64,000 nt of DNA from contig CAVUDO010000005.1 in NCBI GenBank assembly GCA_963740255.1, forward strand, positions 186,001 through 250,000, read 5' to 3'. The position numbers and the translations under genes were made by a program. Position 1 is the stretch's first letter, and each line of letters starts with the position of its first letter. Positions 1 to 8,267 of this stretch are shown here, in pieces. The notes under the pieces were generated by a model. The model did not search any database, had not been told where the DNA came from, and saw only the letters and a program-made list of their open reading frames with translations. The stretch is from CAVUDO01 sp963740255 (lineage in GTDB: Bacteria; Actinomycetota; Actinomycetes; Mycobacteriales; Cryptosporangiaceae).

Positions 1-1734
1 GACAGCGGCGACCCGCTGCTGTTCGAAGGCACGTTCCGCACCCAGGCGCAGGTGCACACCGCGTTCGAGCCGCACGCCGCGGTGGCCAGGTTCGTCGGCG
101 ACACACTGGAGGTGCACGCCTCCACCCAGGCCGTCGCCCACCAGGCCCACCTGCTCGCCAAGCGCTTCGACCTGCCCGCCGAGAAGGTGCGGGTGGTCGC
201 CGAGCACGTCGGCGGCGCGTTCGGCGCCAAGATCGCGCTCGGCACCGAGACGGTCGCCGCCGTCCTGCTCGCCAAGGCGGCGAAGGCGCCGGTGCGGGTG
301 GCGCTGGACCGGCTGGAGGAGTTGAGCGTCGCGGGCTACCGGCCACCGGCCGAGATCGAGATGTCCCTGCTCACCGACTCCGACGCCACCCTGCGGGCCG
401 TCCGGATCGCGGCGTACGGCGACTCCGGCATCGGGATCGGGAGCACAGTCGCCGGGCTCGGTCGGCTGCTCTACCCGGGCAAGGCCAAGGAACTGCTCGA
501 CTACGACGTGGTGAACAACCTCGGCTGCGGGTCCCCGTTCCGCGGCCCCGGCGGCCCGCTGCTCTGCTTCGCGCTGGAACAGGCGGTCGACGAGGCCGCC
601 CTGCGGCTCGGCCGCGACCCGATCGCGCTGCGGCAGCGGTGGGACCCCGACACGTCGCGGCAGCGCCTGTACCGGTGGGCGAGCGAGCTGCCGGCCTGGC
701 AGCGCCGCGACACCCTCGCACGGACCGGCCGGTTCCGCCGGGGCATCGGCGTCGCCGCGGCGAACTGGATCTACGTGTGGGAGCCGGGCTGTTCGGTCTC
801 CCTGGAGGTCCGGGGCGGCCGGCTGGTGGTCAGCAACGCCGTGCAGGACATGGGCACCGGCAGCCGCTCCGTGCTGGCCGCCACCGTCGCCGCGCAGTTC
901 GGGCTCCAGCCGACCGACGTCGACGTGCGGCTCGGCGACTCCAAGCTGCCGCCCGGCCCGATCTCCGGCGGCAGCCGCACCACCCCGACGATCGCACCCG
1001 CAGCGCTCGCCGCGGCCGGCAAGCTCCAGGCGAAGCTGGTGGCCAAGGCCGGACTCCGCGACGCGACCCCCACCGCCGCCGGGATCCGGCACGCGGGCGG
1101 GTTGCTCGGCTGGCCGGACGCGTTCGCCGGCGCCGACGGGCTGCGGGTCGTCGCCGACCGTCCCGGCGACGACGGGAAGCTGGGGCGCACCACCACCCGC
1201 GCGCTGGCCGGTGCGGGGCTGCCCGGTGCCGGGTTCGGCTGGATGCTCCGGCTGATGGCCAACCTGCAGGTCGGCCGCGGCTACTGCAGTGCCGTGTACC
1301 TCGCCGAGGTCGAGGTGGACACCCGACTCGGCCGGACCCGGGTGCTGCACATGCACGGCGGCCTCGCCGTCGGCCGGCTCGCCGTGCCTGCCCTCGCCGC
1401 GGCCCAGGCCCATGGCGGCATCGTCCAGGGCGTCGGCTACGCCCTCTACGAGGAGCGCCACGTCGACCCCGGCACCGGCCGCGTCCTCACCGCGGGGCTG
1501 GAGGACTACCGGATCCCCGGCATCGGCGACACCCCCGGGATCGACCTGCACTTCGACCCCGACGGGTTCGGCCACGTCGCCGGCGGGGGCGTGGGCATCG
1601 GCGAGGTCTCGACGCTGCCGGTGGCCGCGGCGGTCGCGAACGCCGTCCACCACGCCACCGGCGTCCGCCCGTACGACCTGCCGATCCGTCCCGACCGGCT
1701 GCTCGCTCAACTAGCCGCACGAGGTGTCGCATGA
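1..1734 (+). CDS. Xanthine dehydrogenase/aldehyde oxidoreductase family, molybdopterin-binding subunit (5' partial)
   Basis: The frame is open from base 1 and the real start lies outside the window, so this is a C-terminal portion of about 577 codons. It belongs to the xanthine oxidase/CoxL/YagR large-subunit family, which binds molybdopterin cytosine dinucleotide and hydroxylates purines or aldehydes. The family signature GGAFGAK is seen at about codons 71-77, followed by GSPFRGPGG. Near the C-terminus GGGVGIGEV carries the glutamate expected of the active site. Its stop overlaps the next start (ATGA at 1731). The [2Fe-2S] subunit normally found in such operons is not visible and would lie upstream. 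Substrate cannot be assigned. Confidence 0.88.
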   Translation, partial: DSGDPLLFEGTFRTQAQVHTAFEPHAAVARFVGDTLEVHASTQAVAHQAHLLAKRFDLPAEKVRVVAEHVGGAFGAKIALGTETVAAVLLAKAAKAPVRVALDRLEELSVAGYRPPAEIEMSLLTDSDATLRAVRIAAYGDSGIGIGSTVAGLGRLLYPGKAKELLDYDVVNNLGCGSPFRGPGGPLLCFALEQAVDEAALRLGRDPIALRQRWDPDTSRQRLYRWASELPAWQRRDTLARTGRFRRGIGVAAANWIYVWEPGCSVSLEVRGGRLVVSNAVQDMGTGSRSVLAATVAAQFGLQPTDVDVRLGDSKLPPGPISGGSRTTPTIAPAALAAAGKLQAKLVAKAGLRDATPTAAGIRHAGGLLGWPDAFAGADGLRVVADRPGDDGKLGRTTTRALAGAGLPGAGFGWMLRLMANLQVGRGYCSAVYLAEVEVDTRLGRTRVLHMHGGLAVGRLAVPALAAAQAHGGIVQGVGYALYEERHVDPGTGRVLTAGLEDYRIPGIGDTPGIDLHFDPDGFGHVAGGGVGIGEVSTLPVAAAVANAVHHATGVRPYDLPIRPDRLLAQLAARGVA

Positions 1735-2657
1735 GTGCCCCGACCACCGTCCACCCCGAAATCCGCGCCGGCGGCACCGACCTGACCGAGCGGCGCCGCA
1801 GCGGCGTCTCCACCGGCCCGGTGCGCGACATCGGCCGCCGGGCCGACCTGGCCGGGATCGAATGGCGGGCCGACGGCTCCGCCGCCGTCGGCGCGCTCGT
1901 CACCGTCGCGCGCCTGGCCGCCGACCCGGCGATCCGGGCGGCCTATCCGGGCCTCGCCGCCGCGGCCGGCGGCCTGGCCACCCCGCAGATCCGGCGGGTG
2001 GCCACGCTCGGCGGCAACCTGTTGCAGCGCAACCGCTGCTGGTACTACCGGCACCCGGACACGACCTGCCTGAAGAAGGGCGGCACCAGCTGCCCCGCCC
2101 GCGAGGGAAACCACCTCTACGGGGTGGCGTTCGACCTGGGGCCGTGCGTCGCGCCGCACCCGTCCACGCTGGCTGCCGCGCTGTTGGCCTACGACGCCGT
2201 CGTCACCACGGACCGGCGTGCCGCACTGCTGGTGAGCGAGGTGCTGGGGAACGGACGGGACGGAACCCGCGACCACCTGCTGGAGCCGGGCGAACTGCTC
2301 ACCGCGGTGCGGCTGCCCGCCCCGGCATCCGGCGAACGGGCCGCCTACCACCGGGCGATCAGCCGCGCGTCGGCCGAGTGGCCGCTGGTGGAGGCCGTGG
2401 CCCGGCTGGTCGTCGTCGGCGGCGAGGTGGCGGCGGCGGCGGTCGCCGTGGGCGGGGTGGCGCCCGTGCCGCTGCGGCTGCCGGAGGTGGAGGCCGCGCT
2501 GCTGGGCGGGCCCGCGAACGCCGCACGGGTGGCCGCGGCCAGTGCGCTGGCGACGTGGGGCGTGAGCCCGCTGCCGATGACGGCGTACAAGGTGCCGCTG
2601 CTGGTGGGGACGGTGCGGGACGTCCTGGAACGTGCCGCCGGCCTCCCGGCCGGGTGA
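1731..2657 (+). CDS. FAD-binding subunit of the xanthine dehydrogenase-type molybdoenzyme
   Basis: A 308-residue CoxM/YagS-type FAD subunit, translationally coupled to the Mo subunit by an ATGA overlap. AGGTDL near residues 13-18 and GGNLLQR near 94-100 are FAD-binding signatures of this family. Cysteines at residues 103, 113, 121 and 139 lie in an inserted loop. That pattern resembles PaoB-type subunits, which carry an extra [4Fe-4S] cluster; classical CoxM proteins lack it. This points to a PaoABC/YagTSR-like aldehyde oxidoreductase as an alternative to a true xanthine dehydrogenase. The protein would pass electrons from Mo and Fe-S centres to FAD. Confidence 0.87.
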   Translation: MSAPTTVHPEIRAGGTDLTERRRSGVSTGPVRDIGRRADLAGIEWRADGSAAVGALVTVARLAADPAIRAAYPGLAAAAGGLATPQIRRVATLGGNLLQRNRCWYYRHPDTTCLKKGGTSCPAREGNHLYGVAFDLGPCVAPHPSTLAAALLAYDAVVTTDRRAALLVSEVLGNGRDGTRDHLLEPGELLTAVRLPAPASGERAAYHRAISRASAEWPLVEAVARLVVVGGEVAAAAVAVGGVAPVPLRLPEVEAALLGGPANAARVAAASALATWGVSPLPMTAYKVPLLVGTVRDVLERAAGLPAG

Positions 2658-2663
2658 GCCGCC

Positions 2664-3767
2664 GTGCGTGAGGTGGTGCCCGAACTGCGGGCCTGGCGGG
2701 ACGCCGGTGTGCCGTACGCGCTGGCCACGGTGGTCGGCGTGCTGGGGAGCGCACCCCGGGCACCCGGCGCGACGGTGGCCGTCAACGCCCGCGGCGAGGT
2801 GGTGGGCAGCGTGTCCGGCGGGTGCGTGGAGGGCGCGGTGTACGACGCCGCCACCGAGGTGCTGGCCACCGGCGCGGCCCGCCTGGACACCTACGGCGTC
2901 AGCGACGAGGACTCCTTCGCGGTGGGCCTGACCTGTGGCGGGATCATCGACGTGCTCGTGCGCCGGGCCGATCCGACCCTGGGCGACGTTCTCGACACGC
3001 TCGCCCGGGGCGAGCCCGTCGCGGTGGCCACCGTGGCCGGCGGCCCCGCCCCGCTCGGCGCCGCGCTGCAGGTGTGGCCCGACCGGGTGGCCGGGACGCT
3101 CGGGCACGACGGCCTCGATGCCAGCGCCGCCGGGGACGCGCGGCGGATGCTGGCCGACGGCGTGACCGGCACGGTCCGGTACGGCCCGGGCGGCGAGCAT
3201 TCGGGGGACGCGGTGAGCGTGTTCGTCCAGTCGTACGCGCCGCCGCCGCGGATGCTGGTCTTCGGGGCGATCGACCACGCCGGCGCACTGGCCCGGATCG
3301 GCCGCTACCTCGGCTACCGGGTGACGATCTGCGACGCCCGCCCCGTCTTCGCCACGGCCCGCCGCTTCCCGGACGCCGACGAGGTGGTGTGCGCCTGGCC
3401 GCACGCCTACCTGGCCCGGACCGCGGTGGACCGCCGCACGGTGATCTGCGTCCTCACCCACGACCCGAAGTTCGACGTCCCGCTGCTGGTGGGCGCGCTG
3501 CGGACGCCGGCCGGGTACGTGGGCGCGATGGGCAGCCGCCGCACGCACGAACGCCGGGTCGCCCTCCTGCGCGAGCGGGGCGTCACGCCGGAGGAACTGG
3601 CCCGGCTGGCCGCGCCGATCGGGCTGGACCTCGGCGGCCACACGCCCGAGGAGACCGCACTGGCCATCGCCGCCGAGATCGTCGCCGCGCGCCACGGCGG
3701 CACGGGCCGGCGGCTGTCCACCCTCACCGGCCCCATCCACGCGGCATCGACGGTGCCCGCCGGATGA
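2664..3767 (+). CDS. XdhC/CoxI family molybdoenzyme maturation protein
   Basis: 367 residues starting at GTG 2664, six bases after the FAD-subunit stop. XdhC proteins bind Moco, promote its sulfuration and deliver it to xanthine-dehydrogenase-type enzymes. The N-terminal XdhC/CoxI domain shows GSAPRAPGA and the SGGCVEG loop around residues 29-55. A C-terminal Rossmann-like domain begins near MLVFGAIDHA (about residue 197) and ends with the conserved MGSRRTH segment. The context, between the Mo/FAD subunits and a MobA-like gene, fits dedicated maturation of this enzyme. Its stop overlaps the next gene by ATGA at 3764. Confidence 0.87.
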   Translation: MREVVPELRAWRDAGVPYALATVVGVLGSAPRAPGATVAVNARGEVVGSVSGGCVEGAVYDAATEVLATGAARLDTYGVSDEDSFAVGLTCGGIIDVLVRRADPTLGDVLDTLARGEPVAVATVAGGPAPLGAALQVWPDRVAGTLGHDGLDASAAGDARRMLADGVTGTVRYGPGGEHSGDAVSVFVQSYAPPPRMLVFGAIDHAGALARIGRYLGYRVTICDARPVFATARRFPDADEVVCAWPHAYLARTAVDRRTVICVLTHDPKFDVPLLVGALRTPAGYVGAMGSRRTHERRVALLRERGVTPEELARLAAPIGLDLGGHTPEETALAIAAEIVAARHGGTGRRLSTLTGPIHAASTVPAG

Positions 3768-4432
3768 GGGTCGCCGGGCTGCTGCTGGCCGCCGGGGCGG
3801 GGCGCCGACTCGGCCGGCCCAAGGCGCTGGTGCCGTTCGACGGGCAGCTCCTCGTCGAACGGGGGCTGGCGCTGCTCGCCGCGGCCGGCTGCGATCCGGT
3901 CCACATCGTCCTCGGCGCGGCCGCCGACACCGTCCGGGCGGCCGCTGCCCTGGACGGCGCCGTCCTGGCGGACAACCCGCACTGGCACACCGGCATGGCG
4001 TCCTCGCTGCGGGCCGGCCTGGCCTCGCTGCCACCCGGCGTGGACGCTGTCGTCGTCACGCTGGTCGACCAGCCGCTGGTCGGGCCGCGGGCCGTCCGCC
4101 GGCTCACCACCGCCCACGCGAACGGCGCGAGGATCGCGGTCGCGACCTACGACGGCCAGCCGCGGAACCCCGTCCTGCTCGACCGGAGCACCTGGGCGGC
4201 CGTGGCCGAGGCCGCCCACGGCGACGCGGGCGCGCGCGCCCACCTCCGGGCCCACCCCGAGCAGGTCACCGCCGTCCCCTGCGACGACACCGGTTCCCCG
4301 GCGGACATCGACACCGCCGACGACCTCACCGCCTGCGAACGGCACTTGCCAGCGTTGCGGAGCCGCCGAGCAAGTCGACCGCTCCCCGGACAGCTGCTAA
4401 CTTCGCCGCAGCATTTCGAACGCTTCCCGTAG
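3764..4432 (+). CDS. MobA-like NTP transferase (MocA/molybdenum cofactor cytidylyltransferase type)
   Basis: 222 residues, start ATG 3764 overlapping the XdhC stop. The N-terminus LLLAAGAGRRLGRPK is the nucleotide-binding loop of the MobA/MocA/CoxD-associated transferase family. VTLVDQPLV holds the metal-binding aspartate region and ADIDTADDL is the typical C-terminal motif. In this operon it probably converts Mo-MPT into the dinucleotide (MCD) form used by xanthine-dehydrogenase-type enzymes; this is inference from family and context. The 3' end overlaps the convergent XRE/TPR gene by 36 bases, so the last dozen residues are unusual. Confidence 0.83.
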   Translation: MRVAGLLLAAGAGRRLGRPKALVPFDGQLLVERGLALLAAAGCDPVHIVLGAAADTVRAAAALDGAVLADNPHWHTGMASSLRAGLASLPPGVDAVVVTLVDQPLVGPRAVRRLTTAHANGARIAVATYDGQPRNPVLLDRSTWAAVAEAAHGDAGARAHLRAHPEQVTAVPCDDTGSPADIDTADDLTACERHLPALRSRRASRPLPGQLLTSPQHFERFP

Positions 4433-5662
4433 GTCCTTGGCTTCAGGCAGTCCGCGTGACTCCACAACGTGCACGATCTCCAAGGCCCGCCAGTGATTGG
4501 ACGGCACGATACGCCCGGACGTAATGGCGTCCAGGGCTGACGCACAGGCCTCATCGAGCTTGTCGGCGGCCAGGAGTGCGAGGCCAAGATCGAGTTGTGC
4601 GGCGGCGACCCGACGTGGCCACTTGCCGTTCAGTTCTGGCTCGCTCAGCCTGGCGATGACTTCACGGGCGTACGGCTCGGCGGCAGAATCACCCAGCCAG
4701 GCCAGCGTTGTAGCGACATAGGCAACAGCTTTCTTCGGGTCGTAGCGGTAGTGGTGCTCCGGCCGATCTGGCGCCGGCAGGCCGGCCACGAGCCCGGCGA
4801 CGCGTCCCACTGACTTGTAGGTCTCACGCGATTCACCGAGCCGCGCCCAGGCTCGACCCTCTTGTGCAGCAGCCTGAATCGCAATGGAGCTGCCCTTCGG
4901 GGCAACGCGTTGGGCGGCTTGCGACAGGTCAAGGGCACGGCGGTAGTCGCCATCGGTGAGCAGACTCCACGCCTCCGTCTCAAGACACCAGGCGTAGATC
5001 TCAGCCTGCCTGGTCTGCTGGGCGAGTTTGGCGGCTGTCAGCAGGCGAGCGGCAGCCGCCGGGCGCTGCTTGAGATCAATATGCAGGGTCGCGGCCAGCA
5101 ACGACAGCCACGCACCAACGACCAACAAGCGACGGTGTTCGTCCAACGTCTTGCGCGCATCAACCAGTTTCACGACGTAGTTGAGGTAGCGACGGGTACG
5201 TCTCAGCAGTTCCGCGGGCGGTGTCACAGAATACTTCGTCGCCAACTCGTCAACGATCTTCTCCAGGCGGGAAAGCGTCTCGTCTCCCACGTTGCTCGCC
5301 ACAACCCGCTGAATGAACTCCAATGCTTCCAGTTCGTCGCCGGTATCGGCTGCCAGAACGTAGAGCGCCTCGTCAGCCGGCAGAAGTAGCCGATCAGCGG
5401 CGCGGCGTCGCACTTGTTCAAGCGATTCGATCTCGTCCCAGGCAGTCGTGAGCATGTCACCGGTTGCGAGGACCGAATCGCAGAGTGAGAAGAACTCGCG
5501 CGGCGCGTGCTGCCGCCCCACCTCGATGTTGGCGATGCTGCTGCGCGCGTAGTGGACGAGTCCGGCGAACTGGTGCTGGCTATGCCCAACGGCCCGCCGC
5601 AGGGCAGCGAGCTGTCGCCCCAGTGCCCGCCACGCCTCGTTGGCCACTTGCACCTCAGACAC
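4397..5662 (-). CDS. XRE-family helix-turn-helix protein with TPR-like C-terminal region
   Basis: About 421 residues. The first 60 hold an HTH (LGRQLAALRRAVGHSQHQFA, then RSSIANIEVGR), typical of actinobacterial XRE regulators. The remainder is alanine-rich helical repeat sequence like the TPR regions of sensor-type regulators. The frame stays open upstream to 6145 but loses coding character, so GTG 5662 was chosen (GGGACGG upstream); GTG 5653 or 5647 are alternatives. GC is visibly lower than in neighbours, which suggests acquisition by transfer. Probably a cytoplasmic regulator; target unknown. Confidence 0.75.
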   Translation of the reverse strand: MSEVQVANEAWRALGRQLAALRRAVGHSQHQFAGLVHYARSSIANIEVGRQHAPREFFSLCDSVLATGDMLTTAWDEIESLEQVRRRAADRLLLPADEALYVLAADTGDELEALEFIQRVVASNVGDETLSRLEKIVDELATKYSVTPPAELLRRTRRYLNYVVKLVDARKTLDEHRRLLVVGAWLSLLAATLHIDLKQRPAAAARLLTAAKLAQQTRQAEIYAWCLETEAWSLLTDGDYRRALDLSQAAQRVAPKGSSIAIQAAAQEGRAWARLGESRETYKSVGRVAGLVAGLPAPDRPEHHYRYDPKKAVAYVATTLAWLGDSAAEPYAREVIARLSEPELNGKWPRRVAAAQLDLGLALLAADKLDEACASALDAITSGRIVPSNHWRALEIVHVVESRGLPEAKDLREAFEMLRRS

Positions 5663-6105
5663 GCTCGCCGTCCGTCCCAGCTCAAGGGCGCTGTCGGTGA
5701 CCTGCGGTTCAGATTGTCGCAGAAGGCCGACATTCGGCCCGACATCGCGCACGTGCCAGCAGGCTTCAGTGCGCCGGTCGGAGCCTCCATGGGAGTTGAA
5801 CGCCCGATGAACGATTGTCGCTCTGAGCCGCTGCTGACCACTGTCTCTTATGCCGCAGTTGCCCGAGGTCGTATCGAGACCGCTCAGCAGCTCGGGCAGG
5901 AGCACACCACGTCGGCGTGGACTGGCCGCTGCTTGGCGTGCGACCAACCAGGACCGTGCGAGACGCGGATCGATGCCGAGGACACCTTGGACCGCCACCA
6001 ACGTCTGCCGAAGCGAACACCGGGAGCCTCCCTCTTCGGCAACGACGATCGACCCCTGCCAGCCAGCAGCTTTCTGTGGTTCGGCCCCGACGCGGAGCTG
6101 GAGCG
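5663..6105. other. Non-coding stretch between divergent genes
   Basis: About 440 bases between the XRE/TPR gene and the small plus-strand gene. Open frames exist on both strands but none shows a recognisable protein, a ribosome binding site or stable codon bias. It may hold divergent promoters and possibly a decayed gene. I see no clear -35/-10 pair. Confidence 0.4.
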
Positions 6106-6375
6106 ATGAACCGCCGGCGGCGGGAGAGCAGCGACGAGCGACCACTGGAACTGCCGCAGCCGCCCCCAGGTTGGGTCATCCGCCGGCACGGCGAACGACG
6201 TTGGTGGGTGTACCGCCACGCCCAGGTGGTCGCCGAACTGGGTGTGCTGTTCAGCGGTGAGTGGTGGGTCTGTCCGAATGACGAGATGTTGCCGTGGGCG
6301 AGGACGTACCGAAGCGCGGCCGAAGCCATCGAGGGACTGGTGACGTGGTGGCAGGTGACGAGGCCGTTCGGCTGA
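6106..6375 (+). CDS. Small hypothetical protein
   Basis: 89 residues starting at ATG 6106 with GAGCTGGAGCG as ribosome binding site. It is rich in tryptophan and arginine (RRHGERRWWVYRH, GEWWVCPNDE) and has no signal peptide or membrane segment. I do not recognise the family. It is divergent from the XRE/TPR regulator and may be its regulated partner, a layout often seen for XRE genes in actinomycetes; this is inference only. The good start and codon use favour a real gene. Confidence 0.6.
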   Translation: MNRRRRESSDERPLELPQPPPGWVIRRHGERRWWVYRHAQVVAELGVLFSGEWWVCPNDEMLPWARTYRSAAEAIEGLVTWWQVTRPFG

Positions 6376-6470
6376 GCCTGATTCCGACGCGAACTTTCTT
6401 GCGCCTTGCCGTGCAGGTAAGTGCCAGGCTGGGCTGGGTTGTGCGAGTGACCGCGAGTGACACTGCGAGG

Positions 6471-8267
6471 TCAGCGGGCGGCGAGGCGGTCGGGGGCGGC
6501 GTGGGTGGCCGGGCGGCGGCGGCCGGAGCTGATCGCGCGCATCCGGGGTAACGCGAGCGCGGCGTGCGCGGCGGTCGACTCCTCGACCCCCGACTCGGCC
6601 GCGGCCGGCGCGCGGACGCCCAGGTCGAGCAACGCCTCGCGCACCTGCGCGTACGAGCCCAGCTCGGCCCGGACCGGCGCCAGCACGCGTTCCCGCGCGA
6701 CCGCGGTCACGGCGTCCCGCACGGCCGTCTCGGCCCGGGCCCGGACGTACCGTCCGCCGGCCTTCGCGAGCGACCGGCCGGCCAGCGCGACCAGCGGGCC
6801 GCCGGCCAGCCCGACCAGCACCAGCACCGCCGGCAGCGCCAGGCTGCCCACCACCGGCGTGCTCGGCAGGCCGAGACCGGCCGCGGCCGACGCCGAGAGT
6901 CCCAGCAGCCACACCGCCCCGCCGAACATCGCGAACGCGAGCCCGGTCTGGGTGCCCTGGGCCGCCCGCCACCACCACGGACGCTGGCCGAGCCCCAGGT
7001 CGGCGCCGTCCACCGCGTCCTCGAGCACGCCCGGCAGCGTCTCCAGTTCCGACCGCGCCGCCCGGTACACCGCCTCGGGCCACGGCGCCGGCATGCCGCG
7101 GGTGGTGGTCTCGGTGAGCTCGCGCAGCGCGCTCTCCACCTTGGCCCGCTGCACCGGGCTGGCCGTGGGATCGGGCGGCGCGGGAACGGCGTCGGGGTCG
7201 GCCCTGCGGTGGACGCCCTTGAGCGGATCGCGCCGGCTGCGGCCCAGCCACCGCGCCACCGGCCAGCTGGTGTGCCGGGTGGCGAGGAACCGGTAGCCGC
7301 GTTCGACCGCCTCGCCGACGGCGGTCACCCCGGCCGCGGACGCCAGCGCGCCGTAGAGCCGCTTGGCCGACCGGCGGTCGACGTCCTCGCGCATCTCGGG
7401 ACCGGCCAGCGGGGTGAGGTCGGCGACGGCGGCGTCCAGGTCGGCGTCGAGCCGCTGGAGCGCGGCCCGGCGGACGGCCACCGCGCCGGTGAGCAGGTCG
7501 CGCAGCCCGGCCATGCCGTCGCCGCGCACCGCCGAGGTCTCGATCAGCCGGGCGTCCCGCAGGCCGTCGGCGTCGAGCAGGCGGCGCAGGTCGTCCCGGC
7601 AGGCGGTCACCTCATCGGGTTCGAGCAGGTCGACCTGGTTGAGCGCCACCACCGTGACGCCGGCGTGCCGGGACAGCGGCCGCAGGTAGCGGGTGTGCAC
7701 GGCCTCGTCGGCGTACTTCTGCGGGTCGACCACCCAGATCAGCAGGTCGACGAGCTCCACCAGCCGGTCGACCTCCAGCCGGTGGGCCAGCTCCGTGGAG
7801 TCGTGGTCGGGGAGGTCGAGCAGCACCAGGCCGCGCAGGTCGACCTGGCTGTCGGCGTCCAGCGCGGTCTCGCGGGCGGTCTGGTTGTGTCGGGGGATGC
7901 CCAGCCAGTCGAGCAACGGCCCGGCGCCGTCGGGCCCCCACAGGCAGGCGTGCGGTGCTCCGGTCACCGGCCGGCGGGCGCCCACCGCCGACAGCTCCAG
8001 CCCCACCACGTGGTTGAACAGCGACGACTTGCCGCTGCCGGTGGCGCCGGCGAGCGCCACCACGGTGTGTGCCGGCGACAGCGCCAGCCGTTCGGACACC
8101 CGCAGCGACGCCTGGCGCGCCGACCGCAGCTGCCCCTCTCCGATCCGGCCGTCGAGCAGGGCGACGGCCTTGTCCAGCGCGGCCAGCCGGCGGGCGAGCG
8201 GTCTCACCTCGCCGGTCTGGTCGGCGCGCTGCGCATGCGCGGGGGCCACGCTCGTCGGGAGGCTCAT
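6471..8267 (-). CDS. Dynamin-like GTPase with membrane segments (YfjP/DynB-like)
   Basis: 598 residues. Residues 74-82 (GATGSGKSS) form the P-loop, LLDLPDHDS is a G3 region and ALNQVDLL a G4 region (NQVD instead of NKxD). Two hydrophobic segments in the C-terminal half (AMFGGAVWLLGLSASAAAG and LALPAVLVLVGLAGGPLVAL) form a hairpin membrane anchor. Start ATG overlaps the preceding GTPase stop (ATGA at 8264), so the two are coupled. Paired dynamin-like proteins DynA/DynB stabilise FtsZ rings at sporulation septa in Streptomyces; this pair could act similarly, but orthology is not shown here. Confidence 0.78.
   Translation of the reverse strand: MSLPTSVAPAHAQRADQTGEVRPLARRLAALDKAVALLDGRIGEGQLRSARQASLRVSERLALSPAHTVVALAGATGSGKSSLFNHVVGLELSAVGARRPVTGAPHACLWGPDGAGPLLDWLGIPRHNQTARETALDADSQVDLRGLVLLDLPDHDSTELAHRLEVDRLVELVDLLIWVVDPQKYADEAVHTRYLRPLSRHAGVTVVALNQVDLLEPDEVTACRDDLRRLLDADGLRDARLIETSAVRGDGMAGLRDLLTGAVAVRRAALQRLDADLDAAVADLTPLAGPEMREDVDRRSAKRLYGALASAAGVTAVGEAVERGYRFLATRHTSWPVARWLGRSRRDPLKGVHRRADPDAVPAPPDPTASPVQRAKVESALRELTETTTRGMPAPWPEAVYRAARSELETLPGVLEDAVDGADLGLGQRPWWWRAAQGTQTGLAFAMFGGAVWLLGLSASAAAGLGLPSTPVVGSLALPAVLVLVGLAGGPLVALAGRSLAKAGGRYVRARAETAVRDAVTAVARERVLAPVRAELGSYAQVREALLDLGVRAPAAAESGVEESTAAHAALALPRMRAISSGRRRPATHAAPDRLAAR

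Noticed and set aside
1707..4034. Long minus-strand open frame under the xanthine dehydrogenase operon
   Set aside because: Composition-driven antisense frame without domain signs; the plus-strand genes carry family motifs.
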